Below are positions 21,531 through 33,166 of a DNA stretch of 64,000 bases, piece by piece. The DNA is from Phaeosaccion multiseriatum. Its lineage: Eukaryota; Ochrophyta, other classes. The stretch's first letter is position 1, and every line of letters begins with the position of its first letter. The DNA is taken from positions 4,588,001-4,652,000 of the forward strand of contig OZ218952.1 of assembly GCA_965112735.1 (NCBI GenBank), written 5' to 3'. Position numbers and translations under genes: made by a program. The notes beneath the pieces are model-generated. The model saw only the letters and a list, made by a program, of their open reading frames with translations. It did no database searches and was not told the origin of the DNA.

Positions 21531-23260
21531 TCAGTGCTCCTCCTTTTTGCCAAAGTCCCCCGTGATTTGCTTGGCTGTTAACACCGTGGAGCCCCTAAAC
21601 TTGAGGCTAGACAGAACCGTTTGCTCGGCCCCGTTGTTCTCTTCGCAAAAGATGGACAAAGAGGACACGCTTTGGAATTTGACAAACTTGAGCGGCGTCC
21701 ATGTGTCCTCTTCGAAGTCTAAAACGCAGAGGGCAGGGCAGTTGGAGTGATGCATGGCAGTGAAGGAGGGAAGGAGGGAGGGAGGGAGGGAGGGAGGGGG
21801 GGGGGGGAGAGAGGAGAAGGGGCTTAGGGGGTGCTTAGTGCAGCACAGCTTGGGACAGGGCAAATACCCTCTCCTCTTCTCTCCTCTGCTGTCCTGTCCT
21901 CTCTCCTCTCCTCTCCTCTCCTCTCTGCTCTCCGCTTCCTGCCGGCCGGAGCGTCTAGCTGTACAGTCTCTCCCCCTTTCTCCTCTCCTCTCCTCTCCTC
22001 TCCTCCCTGCCCCATCGAGGCCTGGTGCTTGCGTCATGCTTGCTTGCGCACCTTTCTCTGTCAGCTCCAGCACCATCGTTGGCTCTACGGACTCCGCGTC
22101 TGAGAATCCCATGCTGTGAGTGTGAGTGTGAGTGTGGTGTGAGGGTGAGAGTGAGTGTGAGTGTGAAGTTGAGGGTAAGTGTAACGGTGAGTACGAGTGT
22201 GAGTATGAGAGTGAGTGTGAGGGGGAGGGGGAGGGGCCGTGTACAGCGAGAAAGCGCAACACACCGAGAGAGCGAAAGACATGAGGAGAGACGGGACTCA
22301 ACAGGACTCTGATTTGAGTCTTGGAGTATCCTCTTGGGGGGGCACATTCATTTGAGTCTTTGGGTATCCTTTTGGCACACCCACCCCACCCTGCCCCTCT
22401 CCAGCCTATCTCAGCATGTCGGCAGACAAAAGAATCTCAACGCGATGGCGTGCTCTTTCCCTCCACTCGGCACCCTCCCTCAGCCTCATCCATCCACGCA
22501 CTCACGCAAGCACTCACGCACGCACGCACGCACGCCCTCACGCACGCACCTGTCCCTATTTACGAAGAGCTTGACGGTGGTTGGCCACGCGTCTTTGTCG
22601 TCCGCTGGAGCTCCGAAGTTTAAGCTTTGGAGCTTGACCGTCTCCGTGAAGCTGATGTGCACTAAAAGTTGCTCTGTTTACACATGGCACACATAGCATG
22701 GCAAAGGGGGGGCGGTGGATGAGGGAGGGATGGGTGGGTGGGCAAGCAAACCACGCGGTCGCATGCTCCGACTATGCTTTCCCTTCATTCCCCCCTTTTC
22801 AACATTCACATTCCTAGCCGCCCCCAGTCGTAGAGAGTCACTCCCACTCACCGTCAGCATCTGACTTGAGCGCTAGTCTGTCGTCCCCCATAAAGAGGTT
22901 CCGCCATGTGGCGTTGGACTGCTCATTGAGGCAGTAGCAATCGCCCCTAGCATGGATGGCACCGTGGAGGACGGACAGGAGGCCCGCAGATACATGAGAA
23001 AAACGAATTGACGGGTAGGGAGAAGTATTCCAGTACTCACTTGTATACTAGGTCGCCGAGGTCTCTGATCTCGAGCTCGTTCACCGCAGGCGCGCTGTAG
23101 AGGCGAAGAGCAAGAGGGTGGGGGGGGGAGTTAACAGTTGCCCGCTCGTCCCAACACTCTCCGCTTCTACGGCTCGGCTTGGGGAGCCCATTGACACGGT
23201 TCTGGAACGAGAGGTACGAAGCGAGGCCCTTCCATCCACTTACGCTTGGGGTGCTGCCAT
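21531..23260 (-). CDS. PITH-domain protein (PITHD1-like)
   Basis: Six exons on the minus strand: 23260-23244, 23094-23041, 22946-22852, 22673-22550, 22113-22052, 21718-21531, joining perfectly to 179 aa. Almost the whole protein is one PITH domain, a beta-sandwich found at the C-terminus of thioredoxin-like protein TXNL1 and alone in PITHD1, both linked to the 26S proteasome. Diagnostic stretches are CYCLNEQSNATWRNLF, LKSDADEQLLVHISF, SMGFSDAESVEPTMVLELT and WTPLKFVKFQSVSSLSIF. There is no thioredoxin domain. The first exon carries only 17 coding bases (MAAPQA), chosen because its phase-2 donor fits exon 2. An alternative upstream start would not alter the domain. It is transcribed in the same direction as the NHL gene, 590 bp downstream of it. 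Confidence 0.85.
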
Positions 23261-23850
23261 GGAGAGTGTGTTGGAACAAACAGAGGGGGAGAAAGCAGGA
23301 GGAGAATAAATGCACGTTAGCCTGTGACGCCTGGAGCACCAACACAATTCAAACCCCATCCAACCATAACCATTCGGCGTTGGCCGTGGCGCTCCAGCGG
23401 GCCCGACACGAACGATCGATTCGACACAGGATCCTGGCTGGTATCAACTTTGTTCCGATGGGGAGGACTGACGAGTCGGAGGGATACGACCTCGGGGGCT
23501 AAGTTCCCCGGGGCGGCGAGACTACTTTTAGACAACCATAGATGGCACTTAAAACCCCAACCACGAATGACACGAAAAGAGTAGAAAAGAACTGCCTGTC
23601 ACCTTTAATCAACGGCCGCTGGATATCGCCCCCGCTAAGGGCCACGCGGCTATGCCTCAACGCGAGGAGTGACGGAAGCCCGAGGGCACCACTGAGGTGC
23701 GGCTCGGAGGCTTGTTCGCTCATTTTTGTTTAGACGGGTCTAACTTATGTGTGTGTCTACCCTATCCTCAGCTGCGAACTCTATCTTCCAAGTAAGTACG
23801 ACAAAACCCTAACTACGCAAGCATGCCCAAGTAGGCCCAGTCATGCCCAG
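23261..23850. promoter_or_regulatory. Region between the NHL gene 3' end and the PITH gene start
   Basis: Contains the presumed PITH promoter. A 74-codon minus-strand frame (23723-23499) with a hydrophobic stretch is present, but nothing supports its expression. Confidence 0.45.
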
Positions 23851-24667
23851 CTATGTTCTCCTTCCCACACCAGCAGCAACAGCGGGCACGCCCTGCAGCT
23901 TGACAGTCGTCACCTCCCCCTTCTCCAGGTCCACCGCCCGAAGTGCATTGTTGCCTATATCACACACCCACGCCCGCTTGGCATCCGCACTCGCCGCTAC
24001 GGCTCCGGGGTGGTAGAATTGCGCAGCCCTCAGTGGCCCATCCCTTAGGCCAGGCTCTCCCGTGCCTTGCAGGTTACATGAAACAGGGGAGAGCGTGCGG
24101 GGTTAGGAGGTTGAGTTTGAGCTTTTAGGATCAGAGGGTTCACAGTAAGATGAGGAACCGTAGGGGAAGATGAGGGCTATGGTTGGGGTCAGGGTTCAGG
24201 GTGGGGATGGGGCGTCTCCCGTACCTGCGTATTTGTCGCACGAGGGCGCGTCGGTGTTGGTCTTGAGTATCTTGAGCTTGTGATTCAGCGTGTCGGCAAG
24301 AAGCAAGCGCTTGGACCTGTGTATGGAGAGAAAGAAAGCGTGTCGTGTGTTTGCGTGTGCGTGCGTGAAAGTGAGGAGGAATGGGTGGGCGAGTGCGCGG
24401 GTTAAGAGGCGGGGGGGGGGGGGGGGATGCCGTATGCTTGTCACACGTTCGTACGCTTCTCACCCAATGTATGCGAGCCCCTGGGGGCCCTGTAGCCTGA
24501 CGTCCGGTCCCAACCCGTCCTTGTCACCGAAGGAGTTCATGTTCTCAGTGAAGAGCTGAAGAGAGAGAGGGGACACGAGTGGAGAGCAAGAAGGGGGGGG
24601 GAGACAGACACACAGGCAAGGAAGGGATAGACAGACATGAGGGGAGGAGGCTTTAAAGGGCAAAGGG

Positions 24668-24717
<50 letters not shown>

Positions 24718-27700
24718 AAAAGGAAAGAAAAAAAGTCTTTCACTTCTAGAAAGTGAAGGAGACAGTGAAGGGCAAAACCACTCCTCACGCACCTTGTCGC
24801 CTCCGAACTGCGTGGAGATGGTATTGTCGATGAAATCGATTCTGCGAATCGCTCCCGACTCGGAGTCCGCCACGAACACCTTACCCTGACAGTCAGAAGC
24901 CGCACCACAGGGGCAGAGCAGAGCAGAGGAGGGGGAGATGGGATGAGAAGCAGCACAGTGACAGAGCAAGAGGGGGAGGACAAGCGTGATGTGAGACAAG
25001 AGAGGGAAAGGGACAGGGAGAGGGAGACAGAGAGGAGAGAGAGACCATGCCTCGCTCTCGTCTGGTCCAGGCTGGTCCAGAAACGAAGTAGCTCCTTATC
25101 ACTCTGTCTCTCTCTGTCTCTGTCCCTGTCTCTTTTCCTCTCTCCCTCCCTCTTTCTCCCGATCCCTCTCCATCCTCTCTCTCTCCCTCTCTCTCTAAAC
25201 CCGCCACCCCCCTCCCTCCCTCCCTCTCTCCTCACCGAAGTGGCGGCCAGGCCCATGGGCTGAGCGAATCTGGAGGTCTGATCGCTGAGCTTGAAGTCCG
25301 TGGCTTTGCTGTCCCGCCGCCCCAACCGACCTGATCCTGCTATGGGCGTCATATCACTCCCTGATGTGGGAGGGGAGGGAGGGAGGGAGAGAGGGAGGGA
25401 GAGAGGGAGTAGAGGTAGGAGCTGAGTTATTGGGATAGCTTGGGTGAGGCGACGTGTGCTGTTGTGCGTACTCGGGCCGCCATGACCGCGTTGGCGATCG
25501 ATCGGTGGCACTTACTATTACTTCAAGTGTGCTTAGTCTTCCTGAAGTGCATCTACTCTTACATAAGAATACTTACCAGTGGAGTCGAGCTGCCAGACCT
25601 GATTGGTGCCTGCTGCCGTTACATAGACAAAGCTGTCCTGCAGGGCAATGGCCCAGGGTTCCCTCAGGCCTCTGCTGTATCCCAGCGTGTTGCCTCCTTC
25701 CAGGGCCCGGCCCTTGCTCCGCAAGCTGCGCTCCAGGTCCTCCATAATCTGGTTGGAGTCCACTGGATGCAGGGAGGGAGGGAGGAGGGGAGGGAGAGTC
25801 ACGACGAGCCTTAATAGCGTTGTGGCAAAAAGAGAAAGGGCCCCACACCGACGGACTGACAGTCCACACACACACACAACACACTCACATATGTCCTTAT
25901 CCTCCTCGCTCCTGCTCAGGTTCAGCCCTCCCGGCCGAATGGTCTTGACGAGGGCTCCTTCCGCGCTGGGCCCCGCGCCCTCCCCCTTCGCACCGAGCAC
26001 CACTCTCCTCACGGCAGCGTTTCCGCTGTCCACCACCCAAAGAACCTGCGCACAGGGCAGACGAGGAGCAGAGAGACGGAGTGGGCGAGTGATGAGGAAG
26101 AGCAGAGGGGACCAGAGCAGACCAGGGCAGAGCAGAGGGGACCAGAGCAGACCAGGGCAGACCAGGGCAGAGCAGACACCTCCATCATCCTACCATACAC
26201 TGCCAGTATACTGCCATCCCTACCCACCCACCCAGCTAGCCGATCCCTTTCCCCCTTCCTCACCGCACCTGATTGGATTTGTCGATGGCCACTCCCCTCG
26301 GGCGATCAAAGCGAGAAGCCGCAGCGTTGCCGTCCGCGAGGCCCGCCACGCCCTTCTCGTCCCCTACACAGCCGAGGTAGCGCCCTTCGAGGGTGCATAC
26401 GAGTACTCGGTTGTTAAAGGTGTCCGCTACGTAGAGTCTGTCTCTCTTCACATCGACCGCCACGCCTGCGGGAGGGAGGGGAGGGGAGAGGGAGGAGGGG
26501 GCAAGAGAGGGGAAGCGCTCAGTCACTCAGTCACTCCCTTCATTCACTCACTTCATTCACTCACTTCATGCACTCCCTCTCCCTCCCTCCCACCCGCCCT
26601 TCCTCCCTCCCTCTCCCTCCCTCCCTCTCCCTCCCTCCCTCCCCCCCTCCCTCCCCCCCTCCCTCCCTCCCTCCGTCCCTCACTCGCTCCCTTCCTCACC
26701 CGATGCGAAGTTGAGTGGGCCGGAGGGTGAGCCCTCTGACCCCTCTATTCTCCTCTGCGCCTTGATCAGAGAGGCGCTCGGCTCGGCAACTGCGACAAAA
26801 GGGGCAAGAGTCAGGAGAGAGAGGGGTAGGAGAGAGGAAGAGAGCGAGAGGGAGAGAGTGAGAGACAGAGGGAGGGACAGAGGGGAGAAGGGAGAGAAAG
26901 AAGGAAAGGGGCAGGAGAGATAGAGCGGGAGACAGACACACAGAGAGACCGACACAGACACACATAGAGACACACACGCACACACACAAAAACACACATA
27001 CACACACAGACACGCACGCACACACACACACACACAGAGACAGAGAGACAACAACAAACCGAGTCGAGCCATCCACTCAGCCTACCCCCCCCCTACTGCC
27101 TACGCTTACCTTCTGTAACCGTCGCAACGGCTGTCGGGGCGAGGAAGGGCTTAGTAGGAACCGCCTTGCGCCCCACCCCCCCAACACCGCTGTAATACCT
27201 CACTGCCACACCAACAGCGTCTTTGGCGAAGGGCCCTGCTGCTGGCCGCTCACCGAGGGCCGCGAACAGGGCTGCTTGACTCCTCTGGCCTTGACCTTCC
27301 TGGGGTACCGTCACTACGACCGCCGGCCAGTCGTCCACTCCCTGCTCCTTCCACAGAGCTCGATCCGCGTCGTGTACCACGTAATGCGAAGAGGGAAACG
27401 CAGTCAACCCCTCCTGCAAGAGAGCAAGGGCGGCACTCTCTTCGCGAGCATCGTCGTCAAACTTGGGGGAGTGGACGGACACCACAACCACCTGACCCGC
27501 GTAACGGGTGGCAAGCTCGTTCACCACACGGAGGGCGGCCATGGAGTCGCGATTGCTCGCTCGCCAAAAGTGGTACACAGCGATGCGACCCTCCTCCAGC
27601 TCGGCAGTGAGCTTGTCGGCGCTCCCTAGCAAGAAGCTCGTCTTGCCGGGCAGCGCCCAGGGCACCTGAGGAAGCTTGGACACGCCCTCGGCCTCGGCCT

Positions 27701-28534
27701 TTTCAATCACACGCACGTACTCCTTCCTCGTCAAGGGTTTCCGGACGGTTCGGGAGTCGAGGGGGTGTCCAAGCTCCTGGATGCTAAAGTAGCCCTTCAA
27801 CGCCCCCACGCGTTGACTGAAGGCATAGAACCCTAACCCCGCCAGCGTGATGAGGGGCAACACTATAAACTGCCTCCTGTCGATAGTGAAGTCGTCTCTC
27901 ATGGCGGCAGGAGTGATCCCCTGCCCCATGTCCTTCATGACCTGCTGTGCCCTCGGATTGTAGTACTCCTGATAGGCCCGCACTGCCTCTGGCCCTTCGG
28001 CCTTCGCCGCCTCCGCCCGCGCCTTGAAGAGTTTAGTCATCATATCCTCTTCCTCGCCCTGGCCCTCCTCGCCCTTGCCCTTGCCCTTGCCCTTGGGCTC
28101 CTCTCCGTCTTCCAGGTCGTCGTCCGTATCTCCCTCCCTTGCGAGGAGTTTGCTGCTGCAGATAGAGCCACCGTATCCTCTGCCACGTCTCTGTGTCAGG
28201 CAAGTGAAGAGGGTGCGGCGCAGTGATGAATTGCCTGCACAGGGCGAGATGAATGGGACACCACACGGCGCAAACTGGACAAGTTCGCTCTTTTACTTAC
28301 CCGCGAGCTTTGCGGCCATGCCGGTGGACTCGTTCTCCACGAGGAAGCCTGCCCGCCCCTGCTCCTGCTGCCACTGCTGCTGCAACTGGTCCTGCCACTA
28401 ATGCTACTTCCACTGCAGCTTCCATGTCTCTGCGTGCGAGAAGATAGAGGTGCTTTGAGTCCGAATGCGCGCGTCTGCTGCTGCTCTGGGGCCAAGAAGA
28501 GGCCCACAGCCCCGATGAGGAGCACACGCTTCAT
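23851..28534 (-). CDS. Plastid thioredoxin-fold/NHL beta-propeller protein (SOQ1/NHLRC2-like)
   Basis: Exons on the minus strand: 28234-27110, 26789-26700, 26465-26269, 26045-25889, 25762-25577, 25360-25236, 24885-24793, 24555-24464, 24316-24225, 24065-23851, all phase-consistent (about 790 aa). Order: acidic/Lys-Gly segment, one transmembrane helix (RQFIVLPLITLAGLGFYAF, about 27813-27872), thioredoxin-like fold (VVVVSVHSPKFDDD), then NHL blades such as GVAVDVKRDRLYVADTFNNR and KVFVADSESGAIRRIDF. This matches plant SOQ1 (thylakoid lumen, photoprotective quenching) without its HAD domain, and NHLRC2. The redox motif is lost: the expected Cys-Cys-Ile-Asn-Cys site reads RASNRDS. A first exon (28534 to 28301) encodes a signal plus transit start, MKRVLLIGAVGLFL...TRAF. 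Its frame does not match exon 2: the frame that does (ending VENESTGMAAKLAG) has stops near 28410, so a small intron or base error lies there. Confidence 0.75.
24669..24714. repeat. (CA)n microsatellite in an NHL-gene intron
   Basis: About 23 CA dinucleotides in the intron between the exons at 24885-24793 and 24555-24464. On the transcribed strand this is a TG tract between donor and acceptor. Confidence 0.9.
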
Positions 28535-28903
28535 GATTCCCGCCAGCTCAGCACTGTGAATCAGTCGCGTCTATTCTATTTTTGTTGTCGCTCTTCCGCT
28601 TCCGGAGAAGAGGGGCAGCAAGAGTCGCTGCAAGAGGAAGGCTCCCAGAGGTCACGGTGGACCGCTTCCTCCTTTGCTTTAATTTTTTCTATTTCACGCT
28701 CATCCCTTTGCCCGCAGACGGGACGGCGTGGATTGCCATCCTTTTTGTTGCTGTCTCCCGAGTCCATTCGTCCACGTCTATTGGAATTTTGGCTCTTCCA
28801 CACTCCCATCTCTTCCTCTCTGGAGGAGGAGCACCACCAGTGGTAACAGCAGGCCCAATCGGAAGGAAGGCACAGAGGTGTGGGGCAAGAAGAAGAAGGA
28901 ATT
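28535..28903. promoter_or_regulatory. Divergent upstream region of the NHL and uS15 genes
   Basis: 369 bp shared by two genes whose products both appear plastid-targeted. A TTTAATTTTTTC stretch lies at 28678-28690. No TATA box is certain. Confidence 0.45.
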
Positions 28904-30449
28904 ATGAAGGAGAGGCGGAAAAAACTTTCGCTTTTCGGTTTGCTGCTCAGCGCGCTCGGCTTTCATGTAAGCTCGGGCTTCACCTTGATGACGCTGAAGC
29001 CGCCAGCGAACCGGCGAGGGGGGAAGCTTAGTGGGGGGAGCTGCAGCGGTGGCGGCAAGAATCCGTGGAAGGCGGCCCAGGGGTCCTCAGCGCCCCCCCT
29101 TTCACGGCTCTCAGTCCTGCAGTTTCGCATGCGCCGGGCCAAGCTAGTGAGGGACGAAGGGCTTTCCGTGTACGCCAAGGGAAAGGGTCGGAAGCTTCAC
29201 TACAGTAGTGGCGGAACTGAGGTAAAAGGAGAGGGGGTGGTTCCTTTGTCCCCAGCTCTCCCCCTCTCGCTCATGCCAACCCTTTTCTTGTCTTTGCTGT
29301 GTTCCCCTGTGGCGCCCTCCCGTGGTGTTATGTAGGTTTTGAAAAGGCCGTCCGAGACGGACGTGAAAATGAAAGGAGCAAAGAAGAAGAAGAAGAAGAA
29401 GGAGAGTGGCAGAACCAAAGGAGTGGATCTCCTTACTCTGGACACGTACGCCCGCGTGAAGAAGCAGCATTTGCTCATGGAGAAGTCGCCCATGATGACG
29501 CTGCTGCGAGAAATAGGCATGAGAGGAGGCTTGTCGGAACAGCAGCAGCAGCATCAGCAGGCGCCGCTCCAGGGAGGCAGCAGTGCCGGAGCGGATCTCG
29601 AGGACCGGCTACGAGCCATCAGTGAGCAGATTCAGCTCCTGAGAGCGCACGTGCAGGTAAAGAAAGGGCCTCTCACCTCACCTCACCCCACCGGGCCCGT
29701 GTCTTCCCTACCTCTCTATGTCTGTAGTGCATGCATGCACCGAAGTGTTTCACATTGGAGTGGTGTTGGACCGCCACACCGACCGGGGAGGAGAGGGCAC
29801 ATTCGTGAGCTGTACTTGTCGTCCGCTTCTCCGGAGATTGACCCCACTCGAGGAATGACATGCGCTAAACCGCCTACACCACTTTCCCTTTTGCCTCCCC
29901 CTGTCCCTACGTCCTTCCCTCCCTCCCTCCCTCCCTCCCTCCCTCCCTTAGACACCGTTGTCGCCTCAGCACTTAAACCTGCGTGCGCGGCGAGAGCTGG
30001 TGCGTTTGGTCAAGGAGCGGCGTAAGATGCTTCATCAGCTCCACACTCGGGATCCAGAGCGGTGCATGCTCCTGGTGGCGGAGCTGAAACTCCACTACCA
30101 TCCGCCCAAGAGCAGTAGCAGCAGCAGCAGCAGTAGTAGTAGTAGCAGCAGCAGCAGTGGCGGGGGCGTGCCCACTTTGGTTCAGAAACCGCTTGTGAAG
30201 AGGGCCGGTGGTGTGCGAAAGATCAAGCAGAAGCACAAGCTGCTGCAGGAGGAGGAGAAGGAGAAGGATAGAGAAGACGACCGAGAGATGGGGGGTAGCA
30301 GCAGTGGCAGCAGCGGAAACACCAGCGGCAGGAGGGGAAAGCGAGGCGTCCGGTTACGGAAGGACGTCGGAGGCTCATCCCGCTCCCGCAGCCTCCGCAC
30401 CAAGCTCAACAATCATACGCAGCACCTCTCTCCGCGAAAGACTCCGTAG
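28904..30449 (+). CDS. Organellar ribosomal protein uS15 with long extensions
   Basis: Exons 28904-29221, 29336-29656, 29952-30449, joined in phase 0 (378 aa). The ribosomal core (about residues 190-262) shows the S15 signature ISEQIQLLRAHVQ, then HLNLRARRELVRLVKERR and LHQLHTRDPERCMLLVAEL. S15 binds the central domain of small-subunit rRNA. The protein is more than four times bacterial length. The N-terminus begins MKERRKKLSLFGLLLSALGF, a signal peptide ending VSSG|FTLM, so plastid import is likely; mitochondria are a weaker alternative. Residues ~120-160 are Lys-rich. The C-terminal ~110 residues are Ser/Lys/Arg low complexity with a Ser run from AGC/AGT codons. I chose ATG 28904 because the frame extends upstream only to a GTG. 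It is transcribed divergently from the NHL gene. Confidence 0.82.
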
Positions 30450-30926
30450 AGCAGGGCCTGGGATGCGGTACGAATGGACAGAGAGAGAGGGAGAGAGGGA
30501 GAGAGAGAGAGCTTGGGCGGACGGAGTACACTCACACTCACACTTGCAAAACCGCATCCCTCCCTCGCGCTGCGGTGCGTGAATGGGAGGGCGTCTCAGA
30601 CCTCTCTCTCTCTCGCGCGCGCTCCTTTTGCTTTCTCCACATGTATAAAGAGGTTACATTTTCAATTAGTTTGTAATATATGTATCAGTGAGTGAATTGT
30701 GCATATACAGCATTTTCACTCTTGACCTGCAAAGGATCCGAAGCACTAAGCTGGTCCCTTAATAATTCAAATGAATCAAAACGATCAGCTCTTCCTTCCA
30801 TACTCTTCCCTCCAAGGTGAGAAAGAACGAAAGGAACGTCCCTCGCTGTGCTTTCTGTGATGTCCTCCGGTCCCCGTGCCCCCGCCCCTTGTGATTGTAG
30901 TCACAGCCCTTGTGATTCTGGTGACA
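30450..30926. other. Convergent intergenic region, uS15/NF-YA
   Basis: Contains GA repeats (30478-30512) and an AT-rich stretch with TAATATATG near 30676, likely 3'-end sequence of uS15. No gene is seen. Confidence 0.6.
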
Positions 30927-31322
30927 TCACAAAGGCGCCCAGCTACGTCCTCCCCCCGCTCCTGCTCCTCCTCCTCCTCCTCCTCCTCCCCCTCCCCCTG
31001 CTGCTGCCTCAAAGGAGCCTTCTTCCCCGGCAGCGCCGCTCCCACCACCGCCGCCGGCACCACTACTTCCAACACTACTTCCAGTACTACTTCCAGCACT
31101 ACCACTGCGGCTGCGGCTGCTCATGGTGCTCATGCTGTTACTCACCCTCATAGCACCACCTCCTGCCCTCATCTGTGCGGCGAGAAGCAGCGAGTCCGCG
31201 TCTAAGCCAAAGCCAACGCTCCCTCGGCCTGCTTGTCTCTCTCTCTCTTCTGTTTGATCGCGCTCGAGCTCCGCCAACGTGAGGAAGCGTCCGCTGGGTG
31301 AGCGCCTTCTCCGCTTCAGGTA

Positions 31323-31381
<59 letters not shown>

Positions 31382-32390
31382 TAATCATCGATGTGTCTGT
31401 TGCCTCTCTCCACCCACCATCCACTACCACCCGAAGGCCTGCCCCGGCCTCCTCTCCCCTCCTGAACAACCTCTGCCCCCCCGTCCACCATCCACTGCCA
31501 TCCCCCCCGCCCTCATCTCCTCCCACCCTCCGGAGAGAAGGCGGCTGCTGCTGCCTCATCATCGATTCGTCTGTGCCCCCCTCTCCCCCTCTATGTAGTA
31601 CCATCCCCCCGGTCCTCCTCCCCACCCTCCTCCGGGCCTCGTGCAGCACCCTCGCCTGCCTGCGCAGTAAGATCCTTTCGTACTGCTTGGCGTTCACGAG
31701 GACGGGTTGCTCAAAGCCCGACCCCTGTGGCCCCTGCGGCCCCTGTTGCTGTATGTGGGCCTGTTGTTGCACATCGAGTGTGTTCAGGTGCTCATACAGC
31801 AGCCTGCTTGTGCTGTGCTGCCGCGTCTGTTGCTGTTGCTGTTCTTGTTGCGGTTGTGGCTGCTGCGGTTGCTCTAGCCCTTGTAGTTGGCGCTGCTGCG
31901 CTTGCTGATAACGCTGCAGCGGTGGCTGCTGCAGCAGCTGCTGCGAGTGGTGGTGCCCTGGTGGTGGTGGCACAAAGGTTGGCATTGCTGCCGAGAAAAG
32001 GAAAGGCCGCGGTGGCGGTGGCGGAAGCTCATCATGGAGGTGTCGCTGCTGCCGCTGGGGGGCGCCTACAGGAGGTCGCGGGACACCGGGGGGTGGGTGG
32101 TGCTGCGACTGCAGGGCCTGCTCCTCCTCCTCCTCCTGCTGCTCCTCCTCCTCCTGCTGCTGATGATGATACCGCTGAAGGGGGGGCTGTGCTGCAGGAC
32201 GCGTCCCATACCTCCCCGTAACACCGCTATCGCTCCTCCTCGGAGTGCCTGTCACCCCCCTCACCCACCTCCTCGCGGGCAAGCCGTCCGGGTGAGGACC
32301 AGGAGCAGGTGGGTATGCCTTGCGACGAACGGGAGACACCTCTACTTGAGTTATCGGAGGAGCCGGAAAGGCCGTCTGTTGTGAGACCAA
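30927..32390 (-). CDS. NF-YA (HAP2)-like CCAAT-binding factor subunit with split core domain
   Basis: NF-YA joins the histone-fold pair NF-YB/NF-YC and reads the CCAAT box. Numbering from M at 32390 (487 aa), residues 229-262 are a good A1 helix: PVLVNAKQYERILLRRQARV. The DNA-contact part is abnormal. After residue ~262 come ~94 residues of Gly/Arg/Gln low complexity ending in a run of about 19 Gln, then YLKRRRRSPSGRF at 357-369, which corresponds to the edges of the canonical A2 sequence without its central Ser-Arg-His-x-His residues. N-terminal regions are Gln/Pro/Glu-rich, typical of activation domains; the C-terminus is Ser/Gly/Ala-rich. A 3' splice site at 32376-32377 (CAACAG|ACG) suggests the true exon starts at 32375 and is fed by an upstream exon ending at 32645. 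That exon opens at 33265 (207 codons, phase 0), while a Gln-rich frame from 33282 overlaps it in another phase. Which frame is used is unresolved. Confidence 0.75.
31326..31380. repeat. (CTG)n run, poly-Gln of the NF-YA gene
   Basis: About 18 CTG units encode the Gln tract (on the minus strand) directly before the A2 remnant of NF-YA. Confidence 0.9.
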
Positions 32391-32644
32391 GGAAGAACGG
32401 GGACGGGCGTTAGGTCAGTACTCTGATCGTATCTACACAAGGAGGATAACAGCGCATATAGACCAATTTAACCACCACCCACCCACACATTCTAATCTAG
32501 TAATACAAGAAGAAAAAGAAAAGGAGACCAAGGAATCACCACCCTTTGTACTCTGACACCACCACATCATCAGAGGAGAAGGAAGGAAAGCCCCAACACC
32601 CCTCATCCTTTGCGTAGCAATTTGACACACACAAACTAACGCAC

Positions 32645-32935
32645 ATGGAGGAGTTGAGACCGCTCCACGTGGGGCTGGCCGTAGTGGTAGATGAGGCGCG
32701 GCACCCCTGGGACGGGTGTTCTCTGCCGATGCTCGGAGCGACCCCTCGGCTCCTCCACCTCCTGACGCTGCCGCCCGTCGGACCTGTCGGGCCGATGGGT
32801 GGCGTGTGGCCAGGAAGAAGCCGGGGCGGAAGGGCCACGCAGGCGGTTTCGTCCTCCTCCTCCTGTCGCCCTTGCCCCTGTCCACGGCCCTTGGGCTGCT
32901 GCTGCTGCTGCTGTTGTCGTTGCTGTATCACTAAC

Positions 32936-33001
<66 letters not shown>

Positions 33002-33127
33002 GTCTGCTGCGTCATCTGCATGCCATGGCAGTCGTGCGGTCGCGCTGTGGCCAAACTCCTCTCTGTGGCGGTCTTGATGACGAGGTGGGACTGGGGGTGG
33101 GGCTCGGAAGGAGTCTGCCCCGTTGGC

Positions 33128-33166
<39 letters not shown>

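Noticed and set aside
23499-23723. Small membrane protein gene on the minus strand (74 codons, hydrophobic stretch)
   Set aside because: No family resemblance and no splice or promoter support; it lies in the region needed for the PITH promoter.
1237-28534. Split SOQ1: the HAD gene at 1237 as the missing HAD domain of the NHL protein
   Set aside because: The HAD protein is of YigB type, on the other strand, 21 kb away with several genes between; SOQ1 HAD domains are of a different subgroup as far as I can judge.
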